From positions 620,001 through 684,000 of the forward strand of contig JAHQIY010000013.1 of NCBI GenBank assembly GCA_019054805.1: 64,000 nt of DNA, written 5' to 3'. Positions 45,530-57,715 of the stretch are shown here, piece by piece (positions within the stretch are counted from its first letter, which is position 1; every line of letters starts with the position of its first letter). This DNA comes from Brachionus manjavacas. Taxonomy: Eukaryota; Rotifera; Eurotatoria; Ploima; Brachionidae. The translations under genes and the position numbers were made by a program. The notes beneath the pieces were generated by a model that was not told the origin of the DNA, ran no database searches, and was given only the letters and a program-made list of their open reading frames with translations.

Positions 45530-48500
45530 TTAATTTTTTTCTAGTAGTTTTGCTTCTTCATTTTCTTCGTCGAATGCAGCACATTTTTCTTTCTTTTTGT
45601 CGAAGAAACGTCGAAATTGCATATCTTTGAGATTGTAGTCGGAGCTGGACGTGGTCAGGCGCTTTTTATCCATTTCAATTGGGATTAAATTAACGTTGTA
45701 GTTCGAATGACTTGACGCACTCAAAGTTGACGCTGAAAAAGGGTTTTTGGAATTGAAAATAGCCGTGGCACTTTCAACTGCTTGATTAACAACTGACGCA
45801 TTTGATCCAGCTAGGTCGGATTTTTTGGTCTTTGCTTGTGACTTTGAATGTTTGTTGGGAGGATTTGTTCTGGCAGTGAATTTCATTTTGCTATTCAACA
45901 TGCTCTCGTCGTCATTGATGAACTGGGACGTTTCGTTTTTATCTCTAGACTTTGCATTCAAACTATTTACTGCAACATTAGAACTGGATCTCAATGAGCC
46001 TTCATTGTCACAGTGCTCACCATACGAATTTTGCACTAAGTTGCTGTGCAAGGCCAAAGAAGAAAACGAAGAGTCCATACAGTTGGTTTTTGACTGCGGT
46101 TGAACTTGGAGAAATAGGTTGTTTTCTTTTTGCAAATTGTATTCGCTCCTTATTTGGTTTAAATCGGTGGCATTCGAAGGTGAGCCAGGAGTTGTGATCA
46201 AGTGCAACAAATCAGCTATTTTGGCATCAATTTTAGCCATACGGTTGTTGAGCGTTTCTACTTGATTTTTGAGCTCGTTTCGACGACAAATTAGCATTTT
46301 GAGCATTTGATAGGGGTTACGGTTTAGTCCGTCGTCTGGTGCGCCCGATTTGCCAGACAGCAGCTCGGCTTCTATATTTTCTAAATCAAGCAAAAAACCG
46401 CCGCTTTCTTCCAAATTTGAGCTCAATAAGTTGCCACTTTCAAATGCTTTCGATCTCAAGCTCAATAGCTCGGCGGCATCGGTGGATGTTGTTTTGTAAA
46501 TGGCGGGCATTTGTTGTCTAAAGTGGTGCGCGTTGTTTGCCTGCCTAGTCCTTTCATCGTCTAAATTTTCCATCGGCTCGGTTTCCTCAGGAGTAGAGCT
46601 CAAAAATGCCTTGGGTATATTTTCGACACCTCCCTTTGCTTTGCTCAATAAAATGTTCCATTTTTGTTTCACCGAAGTGGCTTCATTTAGCGGCGGAAAT
46701 ATTGGCAGCTTTTTTGATGCAGCATTGTTTTTGGCTGGCGAATTTGGTTGGGAATTTTTTTTGCTCGAATGCTCACTGCGCTCACTGATTGTGATCAGTC
46801 TCTGGCCCGACACGCTACTTGGAAGAGCCAAATTGCTTCCGCTCGTTGACTTGTTCGACGAGTTGTCTGATTTTGAATTGAAGCCGTAAGTTGCCAGATT
46901 AATGGCTGGAGCAGACACTAACGACAGAGCGCTTATCGACTGTTGATTCAATGGATTTGCATTCGAAACACTGTCAATTGAATGGAATGGGTCTGCTTCT
47001 GTTCTCGAATCAATGCTTCTCTTTCGTAGTTTGTTTATTAGCTTTTTAATTGCATTGTTGCTGGTTGTAGTTTCACCTGAATCTATAGCTTCCATTTTAC
47101 TTTTATCAGCAAGTTCTTGTTCACGTTTGAGGTCCGATAGCTTTCGGAAAATAATCTTGCATGAGAGAAAAAAAAACAAGAAAAAAAATTAAATATTTTG
47201 CTTTAAAAAAAATAAGACATCAAAACCGACCCTTTGACGTAAGTTGTATGTAAGTACCATATTTCTGGCAAACGAATTGGCAAAAGCTTGATAAAACGAT
47301 AGAACTTCAATTAAGCGCTCTCGTTTAATTGTATGCAGATCGCAATAGGTCAAAGCTCGAACATTGGCAGCTGACTGTCCTATTGATTTGTCTCTCCAGA
47401 AAACATCGCCAAACACATCTCCTTTTGCTTTGAAAGAAAGCGTTGTTAAAATATTCAAATTATTCTAGCCAACATATTTAGTTAATATTACTCAGTATTG
47501 CAACAACTTCGTCATCTTGCACCACTTCTAGTGACCCACTAGCTATGAAGCAAAGAAAGTCTAAACTTTCACCGCAATGATAAATAATGTCGCCAGGTGC
47601 ACTATGATTTGTGGAAAAGTGCATTGCCAAAGCCCTGAGACAACCATCGCTGGCCAACCTGAAAGCCGGATGCTCGTCAAAAACTTTTCTATTCAAATGA
47701 ACGCAAATGTCGGCTTTCATGTCTTTGGGACAGTAATTCAAAACTTTGGAGGTGTCAATTCCTTTTGTAATTGCCCAAGTGGAAACAACATAGTCCATGA
47801 CCCGCTCTTGCAATTGCTTGGGCATGTCATGTAACTTCATGAACTCACGGATATTGTTCAGCATTTCGTGATAGCGAGCCGTAGCCGAATACATTTGTGT
47901 AAAAATTGTGGTAACATTGCCAAATATGCTGGCATACAACAAGGCTAAATACATTAAAGAAATTAATTCATGTTTATTTAGATGATTTATAAACGTTACA
48001 TCCGACCAACATCATTACTGTGGTGAATATTTTTTCAAGATCTGTGTTGGCAGCAACATTTCCAAAGCCGATGCTGGTTAAGGATGTCATTGTATAGTAC
48101 AGAGCAGTAATGTAAGCTGACTTGCGACACGTTGATGACATGTCGGTGATGTTTCGAGATGAATAGATGCAATTTTTTCCACTCAATCGGTCTAAATGAG
48201 TTAACCAGCCATATTCAACCTAAAGTAAAAAACGCAAAGATAAAATTATTTGCTACTTTTTAATAGAACAACAATGTTTTTAAAAACCAATATAAAATAG
48301 TTTTAAAATAGTATTTTTAAAATAGTACTCAATTTAAAGATCTTTTTAAATTCTCGGTAAATATTTGAAAATCAAAATGCATGAAACCACCTTTGCCAAT
48401 ATTAGAACAACAACAAAGAAACTAGAAATCTTTTTTTATCATGAGTCTCAATTCGGTTATGTAAATTGTATTAAATAACACATTTAATGTACCTCAAAAA

Positions 48501-51500
48501 TCAAGCTTTTGTAAATAATCTACAATTTCAAAATGCATATGATGGTAAAATTTGGAACAATAATAAAAAAAAAATAATTTTCCCAAATTTCATATAAATT
48601 TGAATTTTTTTATAAACTAGATTGTAAAATGGAACTTTATCGATTTTGGGAAGTTAAGCACAAAAGAACAGAAAAAAGTGTAAAAAAATTGAATAACTTT
48701 TTTTCTAAACGCTAAAACTTAGTTCTGTAAATGCAACATAGTGCAACATTCAAAGTTGCACCAACTGTAAAAGTCTTCTAAAATGCACTTCGCTTGATTG
48801 TATTGAAATTCAATTTCTGTTTAACTCTGCAAATTTATCAGACCTAGAAATTTGATGCTACTTTGAATGTTGCACTATGTTGCATTTACAGAACTAAGTT
48901 TTAGCGATTAGAAAAAAAGTTATTCAATTTTTTTACATTTTTTTTTGTTTTTTTTTACAATTAGTACTGAATTTCACAAGACCACTTTATCGAAATCAAA
49001 AATACTAAGACAGTTAATGATAAAAAAACCGTAAAAAATATTAAAATATTTTAATTATGAATTATGAATTATTTTGCTTTCTTTTTTTTATTTGAATAAT
49101 GATTTTACAATTTTTTACTGAATTATATAGCAATGTAAAAGCTTTCTTTAAAATATAAAAAAATTAAAAATTAAGCAAAATGGGATTTTATTTAAATGAA
49201 GATGAATATAAAGGCTTTTAAACAATCTTAAATAGTCAAAATACGCAAATATACAAAAAGTTATTTAACGTCGTTATTGCACTAGTGGTTTGATCCACCA
49301 TCATCTCTTTCAATTACAATCTTGATTACTTATTTTCAGACTTGTTTTTAAGTCACAAGTCTTAAGTAATTTTTTTTTTGTCAAGTCAATGACTTAAATT
49401 TTTTTTTTTTTAGTGAAGTTTAGTCAAGTGAACTAATTTTCTGATTTTTAAACTAAAAAATAAATATGATTTTTTATTTTAATCCAAAAAAAGTTTAGTT
49501 TTAAAATCAGAAAATTAGTTCACTTGACTAAACTTTACTAAAAAAAAAATTTTTCTGACTTAGACTTAAAACTGTGACTTAAAAACAAGTCTGCTTATTT
49601 TAATAAATTATTAAGTAGTTTTCAAACAATTTTTTTTGATGATATTACTATTTTTAAGAGAAAGATAATATTTGAACATTTTTGCGAAATGAATGACATA
49701 TGATATTCTGAAGCCGTTTGTTTTTTTTACTAATTCAATTTTTTGGTTTCTTTTCCTGATAAATTTTTTTAATTCGTAAAACTCATTATAAACTTGATAT
49801 TTGAAACTTATTTTTCTATAATTTTAGTACAAATAAACAATTATCAAAAATATTTACAGAATGTGGATTTGGGCAACCATTAAGTTTTCTGTCTGGAATA
49901 ATTTGTGGAAAAAAATTTAGACTCTAAAAAAGAAGTTGCTTGATTGCTGTTGTGTTTTTAAGTTCACACTATAATAAAACTGATAAATTAATGAAAACAT
50001 CTATAAGAATAATTATTAATCCTTAGATATAGGAATTATACTGGCACATAACTATAATCAAATTTGATTATCATAAAAAGTTTTAAATAATTTTAAAATA
50101 AAATCTAATGGGTTTTGTGAAATTTGTACCAACAAAAGAAAACAATCGGAAATCATCTAGCTTTTATTTTTTGATATTGAGTTGAAAATAAGCTTATTGA
50201 CTGCTTTCAAAGTTGATTTTCAAAGCTGGCTAAATGTCTAAAATTCCAAAAAATAAAATAAAATACTTCTATTAACAAATACCCACTTATTATTTCAAAA
50301 ATAAAAATAGAAAAATCATGCATTAGAAATTTTCAAATACCTGGTCTAGTCAATTTTTTTTATTTCTATTCTAATTTTATAGAAAAAAAAAAATAATTAC
50401 CCTGCTAGCCAAAGGCCCTTTTATCTCATGATAACCGATCGTGTACCAGATACATGCAAACCCTTAATAAAGACTTGTAAATAGAAAAAAAATAAAATTT
50501 TATTTATAATCAATAGTACAGTGTGCTATTAGAACAAATACACATATTAACAGAATCAGAACAGCGGCACCATATTCAAGATAATTGTCAAGCTTGCGCA
50601 CTACTCGACCTAATCTTAAAAGTCTGACAACCTTTAAAGCGCTAAAAATGCTTCCATATCTCTTAAAAAAAAGTAAAAAATTAAATCCATCATTTTTGAT
50701 AGTATCCATTATTATCTTACATCTTCGGCATCTTGAAATGCATTAAATATATCGTAAGGTAAACATGATAAAAGATCGATTATAAACCAGCTTTTCAAAT
50801 AGTTCAATCGAATAAGCCTTGGGTCAGAGATAACTTCGCCTGTTTGGCTTACGTATGTCGTGTGAAAATTCAATACTATATCAAGAAAAAAAACCACATC
50901 AACGATGCTGTCAACCACCAGTAGTGGAACATCGTCCATTGTCTTTGATTTAAAAGCAACATTAAATGGAACGAAAACTGATGTGTAAAAAGTGAGTGAA
51001 AGAATAATCCAGTCCCAAATTGTTTTGAAAGTGCAATAATGGAGTATAATATGCGGAGGTGTTTTGGGCGTTTCTTGTCTATATTGAGGTAAAAATTCTG
51101 CATTGAAATTCAGAGTCTTAAATTGCTTAATGTAAAAACAAAAAGTGAATCTAGTTTTGTGAAATTTACGTGAAAAAATTGTGACGTTTTGGAAGCATCA
51201 AGTTTACTGGTTTTTATGCTACTGTTATTGTTAAAATTGACCAAAAGTGACTTGTTCCGAGTGACAGATTTAGCCAAACGAGCAAATTTACTCAAGCCTT
51301 TTGAAGAGTCATCTTCAATTGGTTGCTTGAACGCAGTAATGTCCATAAAAGTGCATAAAAAGAGAACGACCACATCTTTCTCGTTGGTTATCGGTGCTAT
51401 GTGCATAGATATCCATATGGGAGTTTCTTAGATTAGCAAAATTTCAATAAATTACACACTTGTTCAGGGACGTAGCTAGACATTTTTTAATAGGGAGACT

Positions 51501-52980
51501 CGAGTTTAAAAATTTTTTTAAATTTTAATTTATTAACTTAGAGTTCTAAAAAATAAACAAAAAAATCAAAGAAATCTTAACTTTTCAATTCAATCTAATT
51601 CGCTTCTTCCGGCTCTGTATTTAATAAAATAATAAGAATTATAATTGTAGCTTTTCAGACTTGTTTTTAAGCCACAAGTCTTAAGTCAAGTCAATGACTT
51701 AAAATTTTTTTTTAGTGAAGTTTAGTCAAGTGAACTAATTATCTGATTTTTAAACTAAAAAATAAATATCATTTTTTATTTTAATCCAAAAAAAGTTTAG
51801 TTTTAAAATCAGAAAATTAGTTGACTCGACTAAACTTCACTAATAAAATGAAAAAAAAATTTAAGTCATGACTAAGACTTAAAACTGTGACTTAAAAACA
51901 AGTCTGTAGCTTTTCTATCCTAGCGGATAATAGGTGAGGTGCTCATTTCCTTTTCCAGTACCTTTTTAACCTGACACAGAGGTAACTGCATCGATAATAC
52001 ATTTAAAAGAGCAATATTATTTAATCTTTCATGTCCTATCGAAATCCTTAACCTGTTTTTTAGAGTAACAAAGACACGATTGCAATCATTTCCTTTAAAT
52101 GTATCTTTAACAAAAGATTTTTTTAACTGGGCAATTTTTGCTCTTCTTTTATTGTTTTGCAATTAAAATTTAATGTTTTTTGAAATTACACCGTAAATCT
52201 AGTTCAGTAAGTAAATTTTTTCGTAGTTGAAAAAATTCAAAAAATTCCTAAACTATCAGCCATCACTGTAAGATCTAACTTATAGTCACCTGTTATCAAA
52301 AAAGATAAATTTTTAATTAAATCAATGCAAGAATCATCAAATAGATCAATAGTGTGACAAGAAACTTTAAAAAATGATTCTTTTCCTCAATTTCTATTCT
52401 TTTCAGATTCATTCATTTTAATGACATCAAAAGAAAATATACAAATTGACTTAAAATAATGAAAATTTTTGATAAAAAAGAAGTCTAGAATAGAGAGGCT
52501 CAGTCCTTTTTAATTTTTGAATCGAGGGACTTGAGCACCCCTGGTCGCTTGCTGGCTGCGCCGCTGCACTTGTTGGAAATTAGGAAAAAATCTATTTGAA
52601 AAAAGGCATTACTATTCTTTTTATAAATAAGAACTTCAATATTTTCAGCATGATTGTTCTTGAATGCTTGGTCGACTTTTTTTTTTGTCTCTTCATCTGT
52701 CAGATCACCCCACATGAATGAACAAGTGCTGCTTTTTTGCATTATCTCCGTTTTGTTGTATCCAGATAGTCGAGTAAAACCTTCATTGCAGTAGACAACA
52801 GGATAATCGATTATCTGGGCATTGGCTAGCAAAAAAGCGTTATCTAAATAAAAAAATGAGCAAAAATGTCCTAGTGATTATTTCAATCGAATTGTTGTTA
52901 CGTGATCCATTGCATCGGCGTACAATATTTTCAAGAAACGTATTCTGAGGCGCTACCAGTCCGCGTCGAGTACCTGGCAT
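45530..52980 (-). CDS. eag: Eag-type voltage-gated potassium channel (KCNH family), 10 exons
   Basis: Exons: 52980-52902, 52843-52613, 51426-51170, 51116-50721, 50661-50520, 50462-50401, 48219-48000, 47944-47492, 47427-47231, 47155-45530. All have GT-AG junctions with matching phases, giving 1220 aa. N-terminus [20 protein letters not shown] and a PAS domain ([18 protein letters not shown]...[13 protein letters not shown]) are followed by [21 protein letters not shown]1-S3 include [21 protein letters not shown]4 is [19 protein letters not shown]. The pore filter SIGFGN is in exon 7 and the S6 end is [13 protein letters not shown]-linker and cyclic-nucleotide-binding homology domain follow ([26 protein letters not shown]). 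The last exon is a long Ser/Asn-rich tail with a short coiled coil ([20 protein letters not shown]), probably the tetramerising segment. Motifs match KCNH1/5 (Eag) better than Erg or Elk. Plasma-membrane K+ channel. The tail has no stops, so the gene looks functional. Confidence 0.93.
48681..48947. mobile_element. Foldback/MITE in intron 6 of the channel gene
   Basis: Arms of about 77 bp (48681-48757 and 48871-48947), containing tagttctgtaaatgcaacat and its complement, differ at one or two positions. They enclose 113 bp of unrelated sequence. The structure is that of a non-autonomous DNA element; its family is not recognised and target duplications are obscured by flanking T runs. Confidence 0.7.
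49337..49593. mobile_element. hAT-type MITE, copy 1 (257 bp)
   Basis: Ends cagacttgtttttaagtc and its complement, flanked by the perfect 8-bp duplication cttatttt (49329-49336 and 49594-49601). Almost the whole element folds back on itself: agtttagtcaagtgaactaa near 49425 pairs with its complement near 49520. 8-bp duplications and CAG... ends indicate hAT. Lies in intron 6 of the channel gene. Confidence 0.9.
51465..52566 (-). mobile_element. Degenerate hAT element in intron 2 of the channel gene
   Basis: Bounded by the perfect 8-bp duplication cacttgtt (51457-51464 and 52567-52574). Left end CAGGGACGTAGCTAGA and, on the other strand, right end CAGCGGCGCAGCCAGC are related imperfect termini. 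At 52162-51920 (minus) a frame reads [20 protein letters not shown], resembling the C-terminal dimerisation region of hAT/ZMYM-like transposases. The rest of the transposase is gone. It makes up most of the 1.19-kb intron and is itself interrupted by MITE copy 2. Confidence 0.75.
51656..51906. mobile_element. hAT-type MITE, copy 2 (251 bp), nested
   Basis: Same ends and foldback interior as copy 1, flanked by the 8-bp duplication tagctttt (51648-51655 and 51907-51914). Sits inside the older hAT element. Confidence 0.9.
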
Positions 52981-55500
52981 TTTTCAATGCAAAAACTCAA
53001 GGTTTAAGTCAAATCAATAATTTTGCATAATAATGAAATTGATTTCAAAATATTTGAACTTTGATTCCATCACAAAAGCTTAATTTAAGTTAATTTCATT
53101 ATTTTTAAATTAAGCAACAAAAAAAATGAGTTAAAGCTCTATGTGGAAAAATTGATAAATTATTTTTTTTAGTTTAGTTTGAAAATGTTGATTTTGTAAA
53201 AGTAAAAATTAAGAAGTGATTTTTGAAAATGAAAATGGAGAGCAAATCACATTTGTTCCTGAGAATATCTCCTAGTAACGAATTTGTCACAAAATCGAGC
53301 TAACATAATTCCTGTTCTTTCTATGGAACATTGCAAATGCTTATCACCAATTGCTAATAAATATTAAAATAAGAGCTAAGAGAATATCTCAGTCTTTGTT
53401 ACCAAGTCGGAAATTGAATAAACAAAATTTTTGAAATCATTTTTTTAATTGCTGCTTAATTGTTTGATTTTAACAAAAGCAATTAAACTTTTCTTCAAAA
53501 CAAAATTTCTTAATTCATTCTGATTTCTTTTTCAGGTTTTATTGATTTTGCATTTTCATAAAACAAAGCTCAATACATGGCTTTCTTTTGCTAAATGCTA
53601 TGGAAAAAAAAACATTCTTTTTCAATCTGATGAATTTTTTCGACCACAAGCTAGCAACACAAATCGAATCTGTCTAAATTTTTCTGCTAAATAAAGCTAG
53701 CTTAAATGAAATAATATCTGGTTCTAAAAATACTGTTCATTATTTAATTATGAGAGAGCAATTCTGCTTGCATGCAAAGGGATATTAAGCACGAAAAAAG
53801 TGAACTTAAAGCTTTTTTAGAGACTCAAGGCGAGCTTGATAACACTCTCAATAAAATTTGAAAAATCAATTTACACAAAATCTTTGAACAAAAATAAACG
53901 AATTTTTGCAAATCTAATTCCTTAGTCAAAAGTTTGGCTTATATCATGACAGAAACAAATGCAATTCCATCGAGAAATTTGAATTTATTCAATTAGACTT
54001 TTGAGTTCATTTGAAAGATTAATCAAATCCTTTTTGCTTTATTTTTATGTTTTTGATCAAGTTTGTGAGAAACTTTTTTTTGTTTCAAATAAAAAGTAGA
54101 AGCTAATAATTTTAATTTCGTTTAATCGATACAAGACTTCCTTATCGATATATTCTCTAAATAAAAACATTTCTTAAGGGAAGATATGCTTAAGATTAAG
54201 CATGTGCTTTGAGCTATTTGAAATGCAATACCAAAACGTTAAATCTTGGCAGCGGAAAATACAAAAATTCATACATCAGCCATAGAAAATAATTTCATTG
54301 TCCCAAAAAATCATAATTTATACTAGAAATTGTTGTGGTTTAAAAAATTCGAATCAGGTTGTCTTGACAAATTATTGAAATTGGCCAAAAAAGATTAAAA
54401 AATAAACTTTGCAAAAGGGAGAAATCCTAATATTATTCAATGAATTAACACGATGATTTGAAAAAATTTGCATTCTCTTTTAATATTTATATTTATCATC
54501 ATGTTTTCTTTTAACAATAACAGAAAATTTTTTTAGACTATATCTAAATTTCTTATCAGTTCAATTCTTTCCATAAAATTATCTAAAAGAAATTTTCGTA
54601 AATTGAACAGAAATATTTCCGAGTTGGTTCTGTTACCCCAGGCCATTTATAACATATGTAGATTAGCAAAAAGTGTTTGGGTAAAATTGAATAGTCTTGG
54701 TCAAAAAACAATAAATTCAAAATTGAAAAACCTTTTTTTAATTAAGTCAAAAAAAAAGCTTAAAAAATTTTTCAAAAATTTAATTTTTTCAACTCAAATT
54801 TCTTCGAAAATTTTTGATACTTTCTTTTAGTCACTCTATTTATATCGAACACATAATCCTAATGATTTTTAAGCTGTTTTGTTAAGAAGCTTAGTAAAAA
54901 TACCAAATTAAATACCATTTAATTTATCTGTTTGTTTAAATAATATTATAAATGCGTTGTAAACAATTTCTAAATTCTTAAAGCTATTTAGGAAAGAGAT
55001 AAAGTGTTGGCACTATCTGAGAGTAAAAATTAATTAAAATTGGTGCCCAAAATTGTTATTTTAACTGAAAACGAACTGATTAGAATCTAATTTTGAATTG
55101 AATTATTGGACAGCTGTACTCGACAGGTCCAACAAACAATCGATAACTAATATCGATTGTTCCGAGTAATTAAACACATAGCATTTTGTTCTGGAACTCT
55201 ATGTGTTTGGATAAATTTTAAAACGTGTTTTATTATATTTAAATATTTAATTAAATCTGAACCGGATTAGACTGAGACTATTGTTGATTTCAGGTAATCG
55301 AATCGAAAGGAAAAAGAGATTTTAATTTTTTCAAGTCTAGTCCACTTGCCGCTGACTTTCCTCCACTTGAATTAATTTTAATTAAACATTCTAACGAGCC
55401 AAATCTCATGGCTAAAATTCCTAGACTTGTTTCTAAATAGACTTGTCAATAAGTCAATAGCATTTTCAAATTTTTTAGCAAATTGAATGAATAATAATAA
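52981..55500. other. Upstream region of the channel gene, no gene seen
   Basis: AT-rich; the first kilobase is the likely promoter and 5' UTR of the channel gene. Short open frames (for example 54603-54830 plus) are Lys-rich by-products of A-runs. A pair of hairpins lies at 55135-55208. No transposon terminus was identified. Confidence 0.5.
55135..55208. repeat. Two adjacent perfect 10-bp-stem hairpins
   Basis: aacaatcgat (55135-55144) pairs with atcgattgtt (55152-55161) over a 7-nt loop. aaacacatag (55172-55181) pairs with ctatgtgttt (55199-55208) over a 17-nt loop. Two tight stems 10 bp apart in otherwise featureless DNA could be a structured RNA or protein-binding sites. Confidence 0.5.
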
Positions 55501-56178
55501 AAGCAATCGATGCAATCATTAATTGCATTTCGTCAAATTATTTTAAAATTCCATTCGGCAAGAGAATTCAATTTTGCTTGTTAAGAATATTCGCAATTTG
55601 TGTTCAAGTTTTTTTTTATTTTCAATAATAAACAATTTAATTTTTAATTCTCATGATTTATTGGCTTCAAAATTGAAAAATCGATTTCGAATCCCAAATG
55701 TTTTTATTTTTGTAACTTTTACTTTTGCCAGCACCTTTTTAATTCTTAGTTGCTGATTTAGTCGTATTATCACACAAAAATAGACTTTCAATAAACTCTT
55801 GTTACTTTTATTAATTTATTTTATTTACTCATTTATCTGGAACAATACTTTTAGGTGATAAATATAAAAATTTGAAATTTGGTTAATTTGAACAAAAATT
55901 ACAATTGCTTTTGATGTGATCTTTAATAAAAAATGTTTGAACAAGACTCCGAAAGTAATTGCCTATATCTATCTAATTAAAAAAAAATTCAAATAATTCT
56001 GCCAAAGGCAGTGACTTATTAAATACCGTAAAATATGGGGATTACAGTTGAAAACTATCAATTCAAAACAAATCTCCAAAATTGACCAAAACAAAAAAAT
56101 TAAAAGATTTAAGTGGGATCCTCTTTTTTAAAATCAACAGAATTTTATAAATGTCACTCATAAGATCATTGTCAGACT
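55501..56178. other. AT-rich stretch without a gene
   Basis: Only short hydrophobic frames, such as 55574-55756, which lack family features. ataccgtaaaatatggggat near 56022 looks vaguely like a pogo-type end but has no partner. Confidence 0.45.
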
Positions 56179-56186
56179 GCTGTTTT

Positions 56187-56578
56187 CAGACTTGTTTTTA
56201 AGTCACAAGTCTTAAGCCAAGTCAAGTCAATGACTTAAATTTTTTTTTTAAATGTGACAATTGTTGCTGATCGATTTTTTTATATACTTTTTCCAAACAA
56301 ATACAAAATAAATAGAAAAAAATTTTTTTTAACTCTTTTATTCATTTTATTTTTAATAGTGTTGATAAATTCACCAAATTTTTGGTTTTATTTTATCGAA
56401 ATAAAAAGCATTTCATCGTTTTCAAATGAAACGATTTCAACCAGATTTTGTAGAGCACCAACAGTGATATTTCTAGTTCGCGATATACTAGCAGTTAAAA
56501 AAAAAAAAAAAATAAGTCATGACTTTGACTTAAATTTTTGTGACTTAGACTTAAAACTGTGACTTAAAAACAAGTCTG
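56187..56578 (+). mobile_element. hAT-type MITE, copy 3 (392 bp), carrying a GPCR gene fragment
   Basis: Flanked by the 8-bp duplication gctgtttt (56179-56186 and 56579-56586), with the same CAGACTTG termini as copies 1 and 2 and the gacttaaaactgtgacttaa right end. The foldback middle of the other copies is replaced by about 254 bp of coding-like sequence (56254-56500). Its open frame reads ADRFFYILFPNKY, then a hydrophobic span (FFLTLLFILFLIVLIN), SPNFWFYF, TRFCRAP and VIFLVRDILAV. This corresponds to the end of TM3, the DRY-like loop, TM4, the second extracellular loop with its Cys, and the start of TM5 of a rhodopsin-class receptor. No start codon, so not a gene in itself. Confidence 0.8.
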
Positions 56579-56586
56579 GCTGTTTT

Positions 56587-57715
56587 ATAATACTTCAATC
56601 AGGTACTCAAAAGATAATAGCTGAAATAAAAAAAAATCGAGTCTTGAGAATCATAAAATATTTTGCGCTAAGGACAAGGATCAAAACAATCCACAAAGAG
56701 CTAAGAATCGGCTTGATCGATGACAGAGCAAACAAGCTTTTTTCAAAATTTATAACCACCAGGCAAAGCATGAAATAAAAGCTCACGAGATCCAGGACTT
56801 TCTGCTTCAAAGCTTCTCGAGAAAAAATTTAAAATACAAAAGCCCCTTTATTCAATCCTTAACACAACAAACTCTTCTTTGAACACATATATTTAATGAA
56901 TTTTTTAATCATATTGCATCCATGAGTGCTGAAATAAAGGCGCCGCAATTCCGAACTGCCCTCGAAAAGCTTTTACTAAATTATTTTTTAAATAAATAAA
57001 TAAAATAAAATAAAATATGAAAATGCAAATAAATTTTCTAATTCAAATAACTGAAAATAAAAATATTTTTGTTTATTGGAGAAAAAAAAGGCATTATTAA
57101 AAAATGAGTAGCTGATCTCATTGTTTCTTAGCTGATATCTCTTTTTTTAGTTCTGGGTTACCATGGTTATCTGAATAATCTGTTTGTAAAGCTGTCATGC
57201 TTGTGCCCGGTTGACTTACTGTTTCATGTCAATAATTAATTTTTTCTGCATTTTTACATTTGAAACACTGTGGTCTTTAAATAGCTTTTTTCGTTTTCTT
57301 TGATGTTCGTTATATTTACCGATTGATCTGTCTTACGATTGCTTAAAGGCACAAAGCAGCTTAATTTTTTCACTAGAACGCCCGCGAGTTTGTTTTTTTC
57401 TTTTTTTGAGCCTCTTTTTTTTGCAAAATAAGAATAAAAACTAAAAAAACATAATTTTAGAGTTTTTTTTTAATTTAAATTCAATTTTGGATTTGATTTC
57501 AATTTCTTAATGTAAAAATTATACTTACTGTAAGAATTATTATTTAAATCTCTTGATATATTTTTTTACACTTTTTTCTGTTCGTTGGCACTGAACAAAA
57601 ATTTAAAGAAATTCGAAGATGGTTTTCTAAAACCGACTTTGAGCTTTAATGGTATAAAACAATCAGACTTTCTAGTGTTAAAAACTAAATTCAATTTAGA
57701 GATTTTTTTCTTTAA
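56587..57715. other. Intergenic with unassigned coding-like islands
   Basis: Plus strand 56619-56770 reads KNRVLRIIKYFALRTRIKTI and IGLIDDRANKLFSKFITTRQ before a stop. 56931-56999 has ATG and APQFRTALEKLLLNYF. On the minus strand 57370-57220 gives SIGKYNEHQRKRKKLFKDHS ending at a perfect GTAAGT donor, and 57230-57100 gives GTSMTALQTDYSDNHGNPEL. These pieces are GC-richer than the surroundings, but none could be assigned or joined. Confidence 0.3.

Noticed and set aside
45825-46889. Plus-strand ORFs opposite the last channel exon
   Set aside because: Shadows of the long minus-strand KCNH coding exon, without motifs of their own.
49280-49310. tRNA T-arm-like gtggtttgatccacc
   Set aside because: No acceptor, D or anticodon stem could be placed around it.
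54603-54830. 75-codon plus-strand ORF
   Set aside because: Lys/Phe-rich frame in AT-rich DNA with no supporting features.
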